Shown piece by piece: positions 1 through 9,281 of a stretch of 64,000 bases of DNA. The position numbers and the translations under genes are program-made. Location of the stretch: assembly GCF_013375535.1 (NCBI RefSeq), contig NZ_JABXJG010000001.1:1922001-1986000 (forward strand), given 5' to 3'. The notes beneath the pieces are model-generated. The model was not told where the DNA came from. It saw only the letters and a program-made list of their open reading frames with translations, and searched no databases. The first letter of the stretch is position 1. Each line of letters starts with the position of its first letter. This DNA comes from Sphingobium sp. 15-1. Lineage in GTDB: Bacteria; Pseudomonadota; Alphaproteobacteria; Sphingomonadales; Sphingomonadaceae.

Positions 1-1079
1 ATTTCATGCGCATGCGGCGCGGTCTGCCGATCAGCACGCTGGTCGATGACCTCCATGGCCGGCACCATCTGCTCGCGAGCGACCTGCCGGCACTGCTCGT
101 GCTGCTCACGCTCGATACCGGCCTCGAGCCCGAGTGCCTGAAGGCGCTGACCATAGATTGTCTCACCAACCCGCATGCCGGCACGGTGGAGCTGCGCTAT
201 CTCAAGCGCCGCGCCCGCGGCGCCGAGCACAAGAGCATGCGCATCCGCGACGGCGGGGGCGGCACGCCTGGCGGTCTTATTCGTCGCCTGATCGAGGTCA
301 CGGCGACTACCCGCAAGCATCTGAACGACGATCGTCTTTGGGCTTATCACAACGCTGGCGCCCTGCGGGCAGGTATCCGCCACCCGACGGAACGGATCGA
401 TGCCTGGGTAGCTCAGCACGATATTGTCGATGACGACGGCAAGCCCCTCCACCTGCTGCTCTCCCGGCTCCGCAAGACCCACAAGGCGCTATGGTACATC
501 AAGACCGAGGGGCATATGACCCGCTTCGCGGTCGGCCACTCGCGCGAGGTGGCGGCGCGCCACTACGCCGATCTGCCGTCGCTCCGGCCCCTGCACGAGA
601 TGGCCGTCGCCGATGCTTTTCGCGCAGCAGTCGCCGCCGCGATACCGACCGTGCTTCCGCCCACCGCCGAGCAGGCGCTGCGCGAAGCACCCGAACAGGC
701 CGCGCCGTTGCTGCCGCCCGATACCGTGGGTCCGTTGCTCGACGGCGAACAGGATGTCTGGCTCGCCGCCTGCGCGGGCTTCCACAACAGTCCCTTCGCC
801 GAGGCCGGATCACCCTGCGCGCAGCCCTTCTGGGGTTGCCTTGATTGTTCCAACGCCGTCATCACCGTGCGCAAGCTCCCCGCGATCCTCGCCTTCCTCG
901 CATTCGTCGAAGAGCAGCGGTTGAGTCTGTCCGCGACCGACTGGGCGGCCAAGTTCGGCCGCGTCCATGCTCGCATCACCGCCCAGGTCGTGCCGGCCTT
1001 CTCCGATGCCGTCATTGCCGATGCGCGCCGGCAGATGGAGAGCGAGCGGCTTTATCTGCCGCCGGAGGTCCGCGCATGA
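1..1079 (+). CDS. Tyrosine recombinase/integrase, 5'-truncated by window edge
   Basis: The frame is open from the first bases, so the N-terminal half probably lies outside the window. The visible part begins where the catalytic domain of phage-type integrases normally begins (TLDTGLEPECLKAL). A late GHS...ARHYADL segment fits box II plus the nucleophilic tyrosine. The canonical first arginine is not evident in the TGLEPE segment. After the catalytic part comes a cysteine-rich tail (C-x14-C-x6-C-x2-C, roughly residues 257-282 counted from the ATG at 6) that may bind zinc. The stop overlaps the next start (ATGA at 1076-1079), so the two recombinases are translationally coupled. Tandem recombinases of this kind occur in recombinase-in-trio elements; a third gene may lie upstream. 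Family assignment is good; the target site is unknown. Confidence 0.72.
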   Translation, partial: FMRMRRGLPISTLVDDLHGRHHLLASDLPALLVLLTLDTGLEPECLKALTIDCLTNPHAGTVELRYLKRRARGAEHKSMRIRDGGGGTPGGLIRRLIEVTATTRKHLNDDRLWAYHNAGALRAGIRHPTERIDAWVAQHDIVDDDGKPLHLLLSRLRKTHKALWYIKTEGHMTRFAVGHSREVAARHYADLPSLRPLHEMAVADAFRAAVAAAIPTVLPPTAEQALREAPEQAAPLLPPDTVGPLLDGEQDVWLAACAGFHNSPFAEAGSPCAQPFWGCLDCSNAVITVRKLPAILAFLAFVEEQRLSLSATDWAAKFGRVHARITAQVVPAFSDAVIADARRQMESERLYLPPEVRA

Positions 1080-3238
1080 CCATGCCCGCCCATGCCCAGG
1101 CACCGGCCTTCGACGATCGCCCCGTGCTGGCGAGCGCGCCGCTCAAGGAAGGCCATATCCGTGAGGAGCTATCACGCGTCGGCGACCCGAGCTGGGATCT
1201 CGGTCCCGCCGTCTTCCGCGAGAACGCCCGGCGCTGCCACGTCACCGTGCATTTCGACGTGCTCGAACATGCCGATGTGCAGGCGGCGATGCGCGCCTAT
1301 CTCTACGCGCGCCTCAACGTCGATCTTCCGGGCTATCGAACGAAGTTACCACCGGCGAGCATCCGCCAAGTATTCAACCGTGCCCGCCGGTTCCTCGCCT
1401 TCGCCCGTGAGCGGCTCGGACGGCTCGACGTTTGCCGTATCGATCAGGCATTGGTCGATGCCTATGCCCGTCATCTTCGTGACGATCCTGCCCGACGACC
1501 CGTCATCGTCGGCCACCTCCTCGAAGTGGTTTCCGATCTCTATTACTATCGTGACCACCTCGCTGGCGGAGGCCTTGCATTCGAGCCTTGGGCCGGACAG
1601 GCGCCCGCCCGCGTTGCGGGCTACCGCCATGTCCTGGAGAACCGCACGCCGCGCTTCCCGGAAGAGGTCATCGCCGCGCTACTCGCTTGGTCGTTGCGCT
1701 ATGTCACCATGTTCGCAGACGATATTCTGGCCGCCCGCCGCGAGCTTGCGCGGCTCGAAGCGCGCCGGGATCGCCTTGCCGCCGCCGACGCCGGCCTTCC
1801 GGACGCTGATCGCCGGCAACGTCGCCGCACCCGCCTGAAGGCCTATTTCGGTCGCCGACGCCGCGAGGGGCGCGGCGCACCGATCTGGGGCACCGCTCAT
1901 AACGGCAAGCTGCGCATCGACCCCAACACCGGCGCCGTGACCCCACCGATCAACGCCCATCTCCTGCATCTCCATGCCGGGATCGACGTGCAGGCCGAAC
2001 CAGGCGCGCATTTCATGCTGACCGGCGGTGAAGCGAGGTTGATCGACGCAGTGGCGGCCGAGCTGGGGGTGGAGGTCGGCGGCATGGACACGCCGATCTC
2101 GATCGATCCCGAGAGCGGTCAGCCATGGCGCGCACGTTTCGATGCGAAGACCCTCGCACATGAGGAACGGATGCTCCAGGCGGCCGCCTATATCGTGTGT
2201 GCCTACCTGACCGGCATGCGCGACTGCGAGGTGCAGGCGATGCAGCGCGGGTGCCTCTCGATTGTGCGCAGTGAGAATGGCCTGATCGAGCGGCATCGCA
2301 TCCGGTCGACCATATACAAGCGCCGGGCGGCCATGGGCGAGGCGGCGAGCTGGGTGACGATCGAGCCGGTCGCAGCCGCGATCGCGGTGCTCGAACGCCT
2401 GTCGGCACGACCGGCGCGCGCGAGCGGCAGCGATACGCTCTGGCCGGTGCTGCGCACGAGCGCCGTCACCAAGACGCATCTGTCGAGCGAGGTGGTGCGC
2501 CAGCTCAACGCTTTCCGCGATCACCTCAACACCGCCTTCGGCAGTCCCGATGCGCCGGTCATCCCACCCGGACCCGATGGCGAGCCGTGGCGCATCACGA
2601 CGCGGCAGTTTCGGCGCACGATCGCGTGGCACATCGCCAACCGACCGTTCGGCACCATCGCCGGCATGATCCAGTACAAGCATGCGTCCGTCGCCGCGTT
2701 CGAGGGCTATGCCGGGACCAGCGCATCGGGGTTCCGCGCCGAGGTCGAGGCGCAGCGCCGGCTCGGTCAGATTGACGACCTGCTGGACTATTTCGACCGG
2801 CGGCAGGGCGGCGCATCGCTCGGCGGTCCGGCGGGACCGCGTATCGCGCGGACGCTCGACGATGCCGCCGTCAGACAAGGGCCTTTGCCCGCCATGATCG
2901 CCGATCGCGCCCGCCTGCGCGTCATGCTCGCCAGCGTCGCGCGCACCTTCCATGTCGGCCCGCTCGCGGATTGCTTCTTCGATCCCGCGACCGCGCTCTG
3001 CCTCAAGCGCGTGACGACCCCCGATCCCGCGCAGCCGCTCACTGCCCTGTGCGAGCCGACCCGCTGTCCCAACGCCTGCATCACCGCTCGCCACAGGCCG
3101 GCCTGGGACCGCGCGGCTGCCGATGCCAGGGCGCATTTACGCGAACGGCGCATTTCCGATCTCCAGCGTCAGGCGCTCCAGGGCGAGCTGGATCGTCTGA
3201 CCGCGGTGATTGCCGGGATCGATCCTCCCGCGCCGTAG
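1076..3238 (+). CDS. Large tyrosine recombinase, second gene of the tandem pair
   Basis: About 720 residues when started at the ATG that overlaps the previous stop. An N-terminal SAM-like DNA-binding region is followed by a catalytic domain. TGMRDCEVQAM gives the first catalytic arginine (about residue 384), RQFRRTIAWHI gives box II, and FEGYAG gives the probable nucleophilic tyrosine (about residue 544). The C-terminus carries a cysteine cluster (CFF...CLK...C...CPNAC), echoing the tail of the upstream recombinase. The length is much larger than lambda-type integrases but usual for recombinases that work as tandem sets in mobile elements. Transcribed with its upstream neighbour and followed by ardC, a typical mobile-element cargo gene. 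Confidence 0.75.
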   Translation: MTMPAHAQAPAFDDRPVLASAPLKEGHIREELSRVGDPSWDLGPAVFRENARRCHVTVHFDVLEHADVQAAMRAYLYARLNVDLPGYRTKLPPASIRQVFNRARRFLAFARERLGRLDVCRIDQALVDAYARHLRDDPARRPVIVGHLLEVVSDLYYYRDHLAGGGLAFEPWAGQAPARVAGYRHVLENRTPRFPEEVIAALLAWSLRYVTMFADDILAARRELARLEARRDRLAAADAGLPDADRRQRRRTRLKAYFGRRRREGRGAPIWGTAHNGKLRIDPNTGAVTPPINAHLLHLHAGIDVQAEPGAHFMLTGGEARLIDAVAAELGVEVGGMDTPISIDPESGQPWRARFDAKTLAHEERMLQAAAYIVCAYLTGMRDCEVQAMQRGCLSIVRSENGLIERHRIRSTIYKRRAAMGEAASWVTIEPVAAAIAVLERLSARPARASGSDTLWPVLRTSAVTKTHLSSEVVRQLNAFRDHLNTAFGSPDAPVIPPGPDGEPWRITTRQFRRTIAWHIANRPFGTIAGMIQYKHASVAAFEGYAGTSASGFRAEVEAQRRLGQIDDLLDYFDRRQGGASLGGPAGPRIARTLDDAAVRQGPLPAMIADRARLRVMLASVARTFHVGPLADCFFDPATALCLKRVTTPDPAQPLTALCEPTRCPNACITARHRPAWDRAAADARAHLRERRISDLQRQALQGELDRLTAVIAGIDPPAP

Positions 3239-3368
3239 ACCACCCCGGCTGTTGGCGGAGTCCTGCGCCGGTCGGCGCGCCCGCGCAATGGCTTCGCCGT
3301 CCTTCGCTTCGCTGCGGCCCTGACGGGTGCGCGAGCCCCCCTGTGCCCGGCGCGAACAGGCCTCCGCC

Positions 3369-3387
3369 GCCGGGGATGGTCCCCGGC
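3369..3387 (+). other. Short hairpin in the ardC leader
   Basis: An 8-bp perfect stem (GCCGGGGA / TCCCCGGC) with a 3-nt loop lies about 20 bp before the ardC start and just ahead of its ribosome-binding site. It could affect ardC translation or may simply reflect local GC richness. Otherwise nothing is recognised in 3239-3407. Confidence 0.25.
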
Positions 3388-3407
3388 GCGAGAACGGAGA
3401 ACAGATC

Positions 3408-4271
3408 ATGTCAGCCTCACCACGTGTCGACATCTACGCTCGCGTCACGCAAGCGATCGTCGATGCCATCGAAGCCGGCACCGGCACTTGGCGCATGCCG
3501 TGGCATCATTCCGGCGCCGACGTCACCCGCCCGACCAACATCGCCAGCGGCAAGCCTTATCGCGGCATAAATACGGTCTCGCTCTGGGCCGCCGCCTATG
3601 GCAGCGGCTATGCGAGCGGCGTCTGGGGCACTTATCGCCAGTGGCAGGCGCTCGGCGCGCAGGTCCGCAAGGGCGAGCACGCCAGCCTCGGCGTCCTCTG
3701 GAAGGAGTTTCGCGCGAAGAGCGACGACGCCGGCGACGATGACGAACACCGACGGCTTTTCGCCAAGGTGTTCAGCCTGTTCAACGCCGACCAGGTCGAT
3801 GGCTATGCGCCCGAACCGGGGCCGGATCTGCCCGAGAGCGAACGCCTCGCCGCCGCCGAAGCCTTCATCGCCGCCCTCGGCATCGATACCGTCTACGGCT
3901 CGGCCAGCGCCTATTATCATATCGCCGAAGACCACATCCACATGCCGGATTTCAGCGCCTTCCACGATGCCCACGGCTTCTACGCCACCCATATTCATGA
4001 GGCAGCCCACGCCAGTGGCGCAGCCCATCGGCTCGACCGGGATTTCAGCGCCAAGTGGACCAGGCACGCGCTCGCCATGGAGGAAGCGACCGCCGAGTTG
4101 ACCGCATCGTTCCTGCTCGCCGATCTCGGGATCGCGCACGAACCGCGACCCGATCACGCGGCCTATATCGCTTCCTGGCTGCAACTGCTCAAGGACGAGC
4201 CCCGGGCGATCTTCACCGCGGCGAGCAAGGCGCAAGCGGCAGCCGACTGGATGCACGCCCAGCAGCCATGA
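3408..4271 (+). CDS. ardC: ArdC-like antirestriction protein (ssDNA-binding domain plus zincin-like domain)
   Basis: A 287-residue protein with the two-part ArdC layout: an N-terminal domain (about 1-130, with the WRMPWH and RPTNIASGKPYRGIN segments typical of the family) and a C-terminal metallopeptidase-like domain. HEAAH at about residues 197-201 is the zincin HExxH motif, and the downstream EEATAEL segment supplies a candidate third zinc ligand. ArdC proteins of conjugative plasmids bind single-stranded DNA and protect incoming DNA from restriction. The start at 3408 has a GGAGA ribosome-binding site; the upstream in-frame extension looks non-coding. Its place after two recombinases supports a mobile-element origin. 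Confidence 0.82.
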   Translation: MSASPRVDIYARVTQAIVDAIEAGTGTWRMPWHHSGADVTRPTNIASGKPYRGINTVSLWAAAYGSGYASGVWGTYRQWQALGAQVRKGEHASLGVLWKEFRAKSDDAGDDDEHRRLFAKVFSLFNADQVDGYAPEPGPDLPESERLAAAEAFIAALGIDTVYGSASAYYHIAEDHIHMPDFSAFHDAHGFYATHIHEAAHASGAAHRLDRDFSAKWTRHALAMEEATAELTASFLLADLGIAHEPRPDHAAYIASWLQLLKDEPRAIFTAASKAQAAADWMHAQQP

Positions 4272-4644
4272 TCCAGCAGCGACCAAGGCTGAGCGGCCGA
4301 TCCCTCGCGGGCTCGGCCGCTTCGTCGCGCATGCCGATGCGCGGGCTTCGCCCGCTCACCAGCGGACGCCGCTGGCGCGGCGGCGCTGATTTCTTTGGCC
4401 TCCCTCGATGCGGGTCTGGTCGGCGCTCCCTGCTAGGCCCGCCACGGCGCGCCGCAAGCCCGGCTTCGCCGAACTGCTCCATTTCATTTCGCCCCTCCGG
4501 GTGCGGCCCGCCGCTTGCGCGGGCCTCTCCGGTCGTTCTCGCCGCCAACCCCGCCTCGGGGGAGCCATGGGGTTTTGGGCAGTGCTGGAGGCACCGATGG
4601 TTTTTACCTTCCAACCGCCATTTTTGGCTGGACTGTCAGGATAT
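4272..4644. other. Intergenic stretch between ardC and the ardC remnant
   Basis: About 370 bp with no convincing gene. All open frames here are low-complexity arginine/proline/alanine translations of GC-rich DNA. It probably contains decayed sequence from whatever once joined the two ardC-like regions. Confidence 0.4.
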
Positions 4645-4851
4645 GTAGCCGAATTAGGCGCGGCGTTCCTGGCCGCCGATCTTGGCTTGGCCGCCGAGCC
4701 TCGTCCGGATCATGCCAGCTATATAGCGAGTTGGATCAGGGTGCTGCAAAACGATTCGCGCGCCATTGTGCAGGCCGCAGCCCATGCCGAGCGCGCCGTG
4801 GCCTATCTGCATCAACTGGCGAATCCCGACGAAGAGAAAGAGGCGGCATAG
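4645..4851 (+). pseudogene. C-terminal remnant of a second ArdC-like gene
   Basis: Translation from 4645 gives VAELGAAFLAADLG..., which matches the last 60 or so residues of the intact ArdC just upstream. The segment EPRPDHA-YIASW is nearly identical in both and the following LQNDSRAI aligns with LKDEPRAI. No N-terminal half or HExxH is present. The upstream part of the open frame is unrelated low-complexity sequence, so there is no credible start. This looks like a truncated duplicate or the scar of a recombination event between two ardC copies rather than a working gene. Confidence 0.7.
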
Positions 4852-5174
4852 TCAGCCGATGAGCAAGGCCGCCCCGGACAGGGGCGACCACCTTGTTTGG
4901 TCCGCCCACCCAACCCCATGTGCGGGACATTCCCTTCGGCCTGCCCTTGTGGTATAAGTATTGGGAAACCAATGTGATTCCTGATTGCAGCCTGACCGAA
5001 CTGTGGCCTTTTTGGGGGCCTATTTTTCGACTGGCAATCAATAAATCTCTGAAAAATCAAACAAATTTGTTACCAATTCGATTCCGGCTCGGCCTCCAGG
5101 GGTTGTGGATTCCGCCGCTTTCCGCGGCTTTCAGCTTATCGGAAGCCGGTTGACGCAGGAGCCCCAGGCAGGGT
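4852..5174. other. Gene-free stretch, lower GC
   Basis: About 320 bp with visibly lower GC than its surroundings, notably around 4950-5080. An 86-residue open frame on the plus strand has no recognisable family. No tRNA, terminator or repeat was recognised. Confidence 0.35.
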
Positions 5175-5411
5175 TTACATGCCTGCGGTGCTGATCAAAC
5201 GCTGCAATGGCTCGATGGCCTCGATCCAGTTCACGGATATGGCCTCGGCCCCTGTCCGGATGCCTTCGACGACGACGTTGGCTTGCAGGAGATGACCGAC
5301 ATCCCCAAGGCCGCTAATCTCCCAGAACACGCCGTCGCGCGCCTGCACATACAGGCCGACGGCACCCGCTAGGAGAATCCCTTCAAGGCGAAAATAGGAG
5401 CCGATGTTCAT
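5175..5411 (-). CDS. Small hypothetical protein, DUF5818-like
   Basis: A 78-residue frame beginning MNIGSYFRLEG, followed by a pattern (EGILL...DGVFWEI...VVVEGIRTGAEAISVNWIE) that fits my recollection of the DUF5818 family of small sphingomonad proteins. The function is not known. The frame is open further upstream, but that extension overlaps the opposite-strand gene at 5577 and looks non-coding. An alternative ATG lies at 5420. The family name is from memory and unverified. Confidence 0.5.
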   Translation of the reverse strand: MNIGSYFRLEGILLAGAVGLYVQARDGVFWEISGLGDVGHLLQANVVVEGIRTGAEAISVNWIEAIEPLQRLISTAGM

Positions 5412-5576
5412 GCAGCCCATGTAGGCGGCATCGGTGACAATGCCATGAAAGAAGCTTTGCGCCGTGGGTCGGACAGGACAGGCCGAGCCGTCCGCGCCGA
5501 TTTCCAAGAAATGACGGCGCGGGCATTGATTCGTTTTGCGGTTGCCGGAAGCAGAACCGATCCGCATAGGTCGAGC

Positions 5577-5750
5577 ATGGACGACAAGACGACAAAGCTG
5601 ATCATGGCGGTTCTGCATCGCGCGCCGCAATGGATCAGGCATGACCTGCTCTCCAAGGATGCGGGCGTCAAGCAGCGCGCGGAGGAAAGCCTCGCCGCCA
5701 TGATCGCCAATGCGCTCGTTTCAGGAACCGAGGATTCGGCGGCGAGTTAG
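5577..5750 (+). CDS. Small hypothetical protein, DUF6771-like
   Basis: A 57-residue protein with a charged helical character (HRAPQWIRHDLLSKDAG...RAEESLAAMIANAL). It resembles small proteins commonly found in sphingomonad mobile regions (DUF6771 in my recollection); the role is unknown. Its TAG stop (5748-5750) is formed by the first bases of the terminal inverted repeat of the element at 5748-5893, so the last residues may not be ancestral. No strong ribosome-binding site is seen. Confidence 0.55.
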   Translation: MDDKTTKLIMAVLHRAPQWIRHDLLSKDAGVKQRAEESLAAMIANALVSGTEDSAAS

Positions 5751-5893
5751 GGTGTGTGGGGATTCAGTTCAGGGTGGAGCGAAAATGGTGGATTTCGAGA
5801 ACCGGCGCGCAGCGTACTCAAAGTATGTGAGCACTGGAAGCGCAGAAAGCCGCCATTTGCAGCCCGCCATGGGCTGAATCCCCACACACCCTA
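5748..5893. mobile_element. MITE-like element with 20-bp perfect terminal inverted repeats
   Basis: The 20 bases at 5748-5767 are the exact reverse complement of 5874-5893. Inside these ends the arms continue as an imperfect inverted repeat (for example AAAATGGTGGATTTC against AAATGGCGGCTTTC). The element is 146 bp and has no coding capacity, which fits a miniature inverted-repeat element or large REP-type palindrome mobilised in trans. No second copy was noticed in this window. A target duplication is not clear; a TA at each outer edge is included in the repeat. Confidence 0.7.
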
Positions 5894-5924
5894 GAACGGC
5901 ATCCGCCCCTGCAAGGCCCCATCC

Positions 5925-6266
5925 ATGGCATGTCGCAATTTCCCCGTCGCCCTCATGCCCGCTGCCATTGCCATTTCCGCAATGCTGGCCGCTCCCGCCG
6001 ATGCGCGACAGCCGGGCATCGATGCGGAAGTCCAGTGCGCCGCCGGCCGCCGCTTCCTCCTGCGCGCGGACGCCGATCGCGCCACGATCATCTGGAAGGA
6101 GGGGCAACTCACGCTGGAACGCGGAACCCTGACGCTCGGCCGATATTATCGCAGCCCGCAAGCGGCCCTCATCATCGATGGCGACTATGTGTCGTTCGTT
6201 CCCAAAGGCGATGGGAGCTGGCGCGACTGTCACATCATGCCGAAGGCCGCGACGCAGGGCGATTGA
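5925..6266 (+). CDS. Exported small protein, possible MliC-type lysozyme inhibitor
   Basis: 113 residues with a clear signal peptide (hydrophobic stretch about 8-22, then APADARQ). The mature part contains VQCAAGRRFLLRADADRATIIW...YYRSPQAALIIDGDYVSF...GSWRDC. Two cysteines bracket the beta-rich core, as in MliC/PliC c-type lysozyme inhibitors, but the match is weak and was not checked by search. It would act in the periplasm. It stands alone between the MITE-like element and the convergent catabolic operon. Confidence 0.5.
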   Translation: MACRNFPVALMPAAIAISAMLAAPADARQPGIDAEVQCAAGRRFLLRADADRATIIWKEGQLTLERGTLTLGRYYRSPQAALIIDGDYVSFVPKGDGSWRDCHIMPKAATQGD

Positions 6267-6437
6267 CCCGCTATATATCGATGTCGCCCGCGAGCTCGCG
6301 CGCCACGATCATCTCGAACAGCCGTTGCCCCGGGTCTTCGATCACGTCGATCCCATCGCTTTGGCCATGCCGCCCGATGACATTATCGTTCGCCGGCCAC
6401 CAATATCCCACATGGGATCGCCCGCATGTGAATGCTT

Positions 6438-6460
6438 CGGGGACTTTATGCCTGTCCCCG
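6438..6460 (-). terminator. Possible hairpin terminator of the first catabolic operon
   Basis: A 7-bp stem (CGGGGAC / GTCCCCG, 9-nt loop) lies about 20 bp past the stop of the CoA ligase on the minus strand. No T-run follows, so this is at best a weak or factor-assisted terminator. Confidence 0.3.
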
Positions 6461-6476
6461 TTACGGGAAACATCGC

Positions 6477-8084
6477 TCATATTGGCGACAGCTCGTCGGC
6501 AAAATTTTCCCTCAGCCGTTTCTTGTCGATCTTTCCCGTTGCCGTCAGGGGGACGGGAGCGAATATGACCTTGTCGGGCATCCACCATTTGGCGATTTGC
6601 GACGCCAGATGATCCAGGATGACCTGCTCCTGAAGTTGCGCGCCGTCATGTCCCTCTATGATGAGGATCGGACGCTCCTCCCATTGGGGATGACGGACGC
6701 CGATGACCGCGGCGACCTTCACCCCGGCACAGGCGGCCGCGACATTCTCTATGTCGATCGAACTGATCCACTCGCCGCCCGATTTGATCACATCCTTGCT
6801 GCGGTCGGTGATCCGCAGGAAGCCATGTTCATCGATCGTGGCGATGTCCCCGGTGTCGAACCAGCGGTCGTCGGATGTGGCGTCCTTCTCGCTTCGGAAA
6901 TAGCGCTGCACGGTCCACGGCCCTCTCGCCTGCAACGCGCCAGGCGTGGCGCCGTCATGCGGCAGCGCCGCCCCATCCTCTCCGACGATGCGCAGTTCGA
7001 CGCCGAACTGCGCGCGGCCCTGGCGGGTCCAGAGTATCTCTTCCTCCGCTTCCTGGCCCAGATGCGCGATCTGCGGAGTCGGGGTCGATATGACGCCCAG
7101 CGGGCTCAGCTCGGTCATGCCCCAGACCTGGCGGACCTTGACGCCATGGCGACGCTCGAACGTCTCCGCCATGGCGCGCGGAACCGCGGAGCCGCCGATC
7201 ATGATGCGGTCCAGGGTGCCGCTATCCTCGCCGGTGCGCGCCAGATGGTCCAGATACATGGTCCAGACCGTCGGCACCCCGCCGGAGAAGGTCACGCCTT
7301 CGTCCCTGATGAGGGAATGGAGGCTCTCCCCATCCATGCGGTCGCAGGGCAAGGCGAGCTTGCAGCCGCTGATGGCCGCCATATAGGGCATGCCCCATGC
7401 CGTCGCATGGTACATCGGCACGCATGGCATGATGCAGTCGAAGGCCGAAAGGCCAAGCGCGCCGGGAAGGCCGTTGGCGAGCGCATGGAGCACGATCGAC
7501 CGATGGCTGTAGAGAACGCCCTTCGGATCCCCGGTGGTCCCTGACGTATAGCATAGGACGGCGGCGCTGTTCTCGTCGAAGCTCGGCCAATCATAGCCGT
7601 CCGCTTCGCCCGCGATCAGTTCCTCATAGCTCTCAAACCCCTCATCCGGGGCGCTGGCGAGCAATATGACCGCCTCCACCGCCGAAATCCGGTCGCGCAG
7701 CCTGTGGACCAGCGGCAGGAAGCTCCTGTCGACGAAAAGAAGGCGGCTGCCCGCATGGTTGATCGTGTAGACGATCTGATCGTCGGAGAAACGCGGGTTT
7801 ACCGTGTGCAGAACGGCGCCCATGCCGGGAACCGCGTAGAACAGCTCAAGATGCCGATGGGTGTTCCAAGCCAGCGAGGCGACCCGGTCGCCGGGCCGGA
7901 TGCCGCGCCGCGCCAGCGCCAGCACAGCCTGGCCCGCGCGGCGGCGCAGTCCGCGATTGTCATAGCGCCAGGCCGGTTCCCCGACGAGACGCGAGACGAT
8001 CTCCCGGTCGCCGTGCGCGGTGGCGCAATGGCGCAATATGTCCCCGATCATCAGGGGAGTCCGCTGCATGAGGCCTTCGATCAT
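6477..8084 (-). CDS. AMP-forming acyl-CoA synthetase (medium/long-chain type)
   Basis: 535 residues, class I adenylate-forming enzyme. The ATP-binding P-loop [12 protein letters not shown] is at about 178-189, VWGMTELSP is the A5 region, the WFDTGDIA motif follows, and [11 protein letters not shown] near the C-terminus carries the A10 catalytic lysine. It should activate a carboxylic acid to its CoA thioester via an acyl-adenylate; the overall pattern is closest to AlkK/FadD-type ligases. Good ribosome-binding site (GGGAGGGGAAGG). It is the last gene of the operon that starts with the TonB receptor at 15729. The acid substrate is unknown. Confidence 0.88.
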   Translation of the reverse strand: MIEGLMQRTPLMIGDILRHCATAHGDREIVSRLVGEPAWRYDNRGLRRRAGQAVLALARRGIRPGDRVASLAWNTHRHLELFYAVPGMGAVLHTVNPRFSDDQIVYTINHAGSRLLFVDRSFLPLVHRLRDRISAVEAVILLASAPDEGFESYEELIAGEADGYDWPSFDENSAAVLCYTSGTTGDPKGVLYSHRSIVLHALANGLPGALGLSAFDCIMPCVPMYHATAWGMPYMAAISGCKLALPCDRMDGESLHSLIRDEGVTFSGGVPTVWTMYLDHLARTGEDSGTLDRIMIGGSAVPRAMAETFERRHGVKVRQVWGMTELSPLGVISTPTPQIAHLGQEAEEEILWTRQGRAQFGVELRIVGEDGAALPHDGATPGALQARGPWTVQRYFRSEKDATSDDRWFDTGDIATIDEHGFLRITDRSKDVIKSGGEWISSIDIENVAAACAGVKVAAVIGVRHPQWEERPILIIEGHDGAQLQEQVILDHLASQIAKWWMPDKVIFAPVPLTATGKIDKKRLRENFADELSPI

Positions 8085-8217
8085 GCCTTCCCCTCCCCTG
8101 GCTCGTTTTTGGACCGGCGATGTTGCTCCTGCCGGCGTTCACGCAATGGCGGCACGTTATTCTCCATGGTTGGCGCGCGCTTTTGCCGCGGGCGAAAGGT
8201 CGCCTGCGGTCCTCCGC

Positions 8218-9126
8218 CTATCTTGCCGGCGCGAGCAGCGCCAAAGGCGCCTCTTCCGGATTTTCATAGGCGCCCGCCGGGTTCAGGCCGAAGATGCAGA
8301 CATGGTCCGCGCCAGCGTCCCAATGTTCCTGAATCCGGGCGCGGATGGTCCGTTCATCGCCCCAGGCGACGATCGCATCGATCAGCCGGTCCGATCCGCC
8401 GTCCGCGAAATCATCATCGTCAAAGCCCAGCCGCTTCCAATTGTTGCGATAATTGGGAAAGGTCAGGTTCCAGGCCAGAGCCCGGCGCCCGGTGGCGCGC
8501 GCTTCATCGGGATCGCTTTCCAGCGAAACCAGAAGGTTGACGCACAGCAGCTTGTCCGGTCCCAATATGGCGCGGGCCATGGCGGTATGGGCGGGCGGCG
8601 AATTATTGGTGTAGGCGCCGTCGGCATGGGACGCCGAAAGCTCGATCATCTTGGGCCCCAGCGCCGCCAGGACGGTCAGCGGCCGTTCGCTGGGCAAGAC
8701 GGTCGAATCCATCCTGAAGCGTTCCATGGCTTCCAGATAGGCCTTCATCGTGGCGACCGGCTTCCTGCTGTAGGTCTCGCCCCGCAATTCCTCCACCAGT
8801 TCGGGATGCGAGACGCCAAGGCCAAGGAGGAAGCGGTTGCCGGATTGTTCGGCCAGGGCGATCTGGGCGCCCCTCATCGAGACATGATCGCGGCCGTAGA
8901 TGTTGACGATGCCGGTCACCATGTTCAGTTCCCGCGTGTTCGCCAGCATCCAGGAGGAATGGACCAGGCTGTCGCGCCCGGCGGACACGTCCGGCACCCA
9001 GAGCGTGCGATAGCCCCAATTTTCCACGCGCTGCGCGAATTTCGCCGCTTCGGCGGCGGGCATCAAATCCGTGAAGGCAAAGACACCGAGCGGCCCCATG
9101 CGGGAGGCAAAGGTGGATTCCGCCAT
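8218..9126 (-). CDS. LLM-class oxidoreductase, probable F420-dependent subfamily (TIGR03620-like)
   Basis: 302 residues with the luciferase-like TIM-barrel pattern: LGVFAFTDLMPAAEAAKFAQRVENWGYRTLWVPD at the start, TGIVNIYGRD, and FLLGLGVSHPELVEELRG. It resembles the actinobacterial TIGR03620 group annotated as F420-dependent. Relatives in the wider superfamily can use FMN, so cofactor use cannot be settled from sequence alone. The presence of FO synthase and F420:NADPH reductase genes under the same predicted operator (33487-36602) strongly favours a deazaflavin. Strong ribosome-binding site AAGGAGAA. Substrate unknown; likely a hydride transfer on a CoA ester or alcohol in the pathway. Confidence 0.8.
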   Translation of the reverse strand: MAESTFASRMGPLGVFAFTDLMPAAEAAKFAQRVENWGYRTLWVPDVSAGRDSLVHSSWMLANTRELNMVTGIVNIYGRDHVSMRGAQIALAEQSGNRFLLGLGVSHPELVEELRGETYSRKPVATMKAYLEAMERFRMDSTVLPSERPLTVLAALGPKMIELSASHADGAYTNNSPPAHTAMARAILGPDKLLCVNLLVSLESDPDEARATGRRALAWNLTFPNYRNNWKRLGFDDDDFADGGSDRLIDAIVAWGDERTIRARIQEHWDAGADHVCIFGLNPAGAYENPEEAPLALLAPAR

Positions 9127-9281
9127 AAATCAGTTCTCCTTGCTAAAGCTGTATCTCATCGCGCCGGGAAAGCGCTTTCCCCGACGGTCGGCCTGGCAAA
9201 GCCCAGCGGGATAGCGTGCGGGCCGCCTCCCGAAATGCGGCTTGTTCGTCCCTGTGCGGCCCGGCAACGGGCCAGCCTGCC

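Noticed and set aside
5060..5105. A TTCGATTCC...CTCCA stretch that looks like a tRNA 3' end, which could be an integration site
   Set aside because: The T-stem does not pair and no acceptor, D or anticodon arms can be found upstream.
4893..5153. 86-codon open frame in the low-GC stretch
   Set aside because: No recognised family, no ribosome-binding site, and unusual composition; too weak to call a gene.
6271..6588. 105-codon minus-strand open frame after the first CoA ligase
   Set aside because: It overlaps the ligase in another frame and has no domain or ribosome-binding site.
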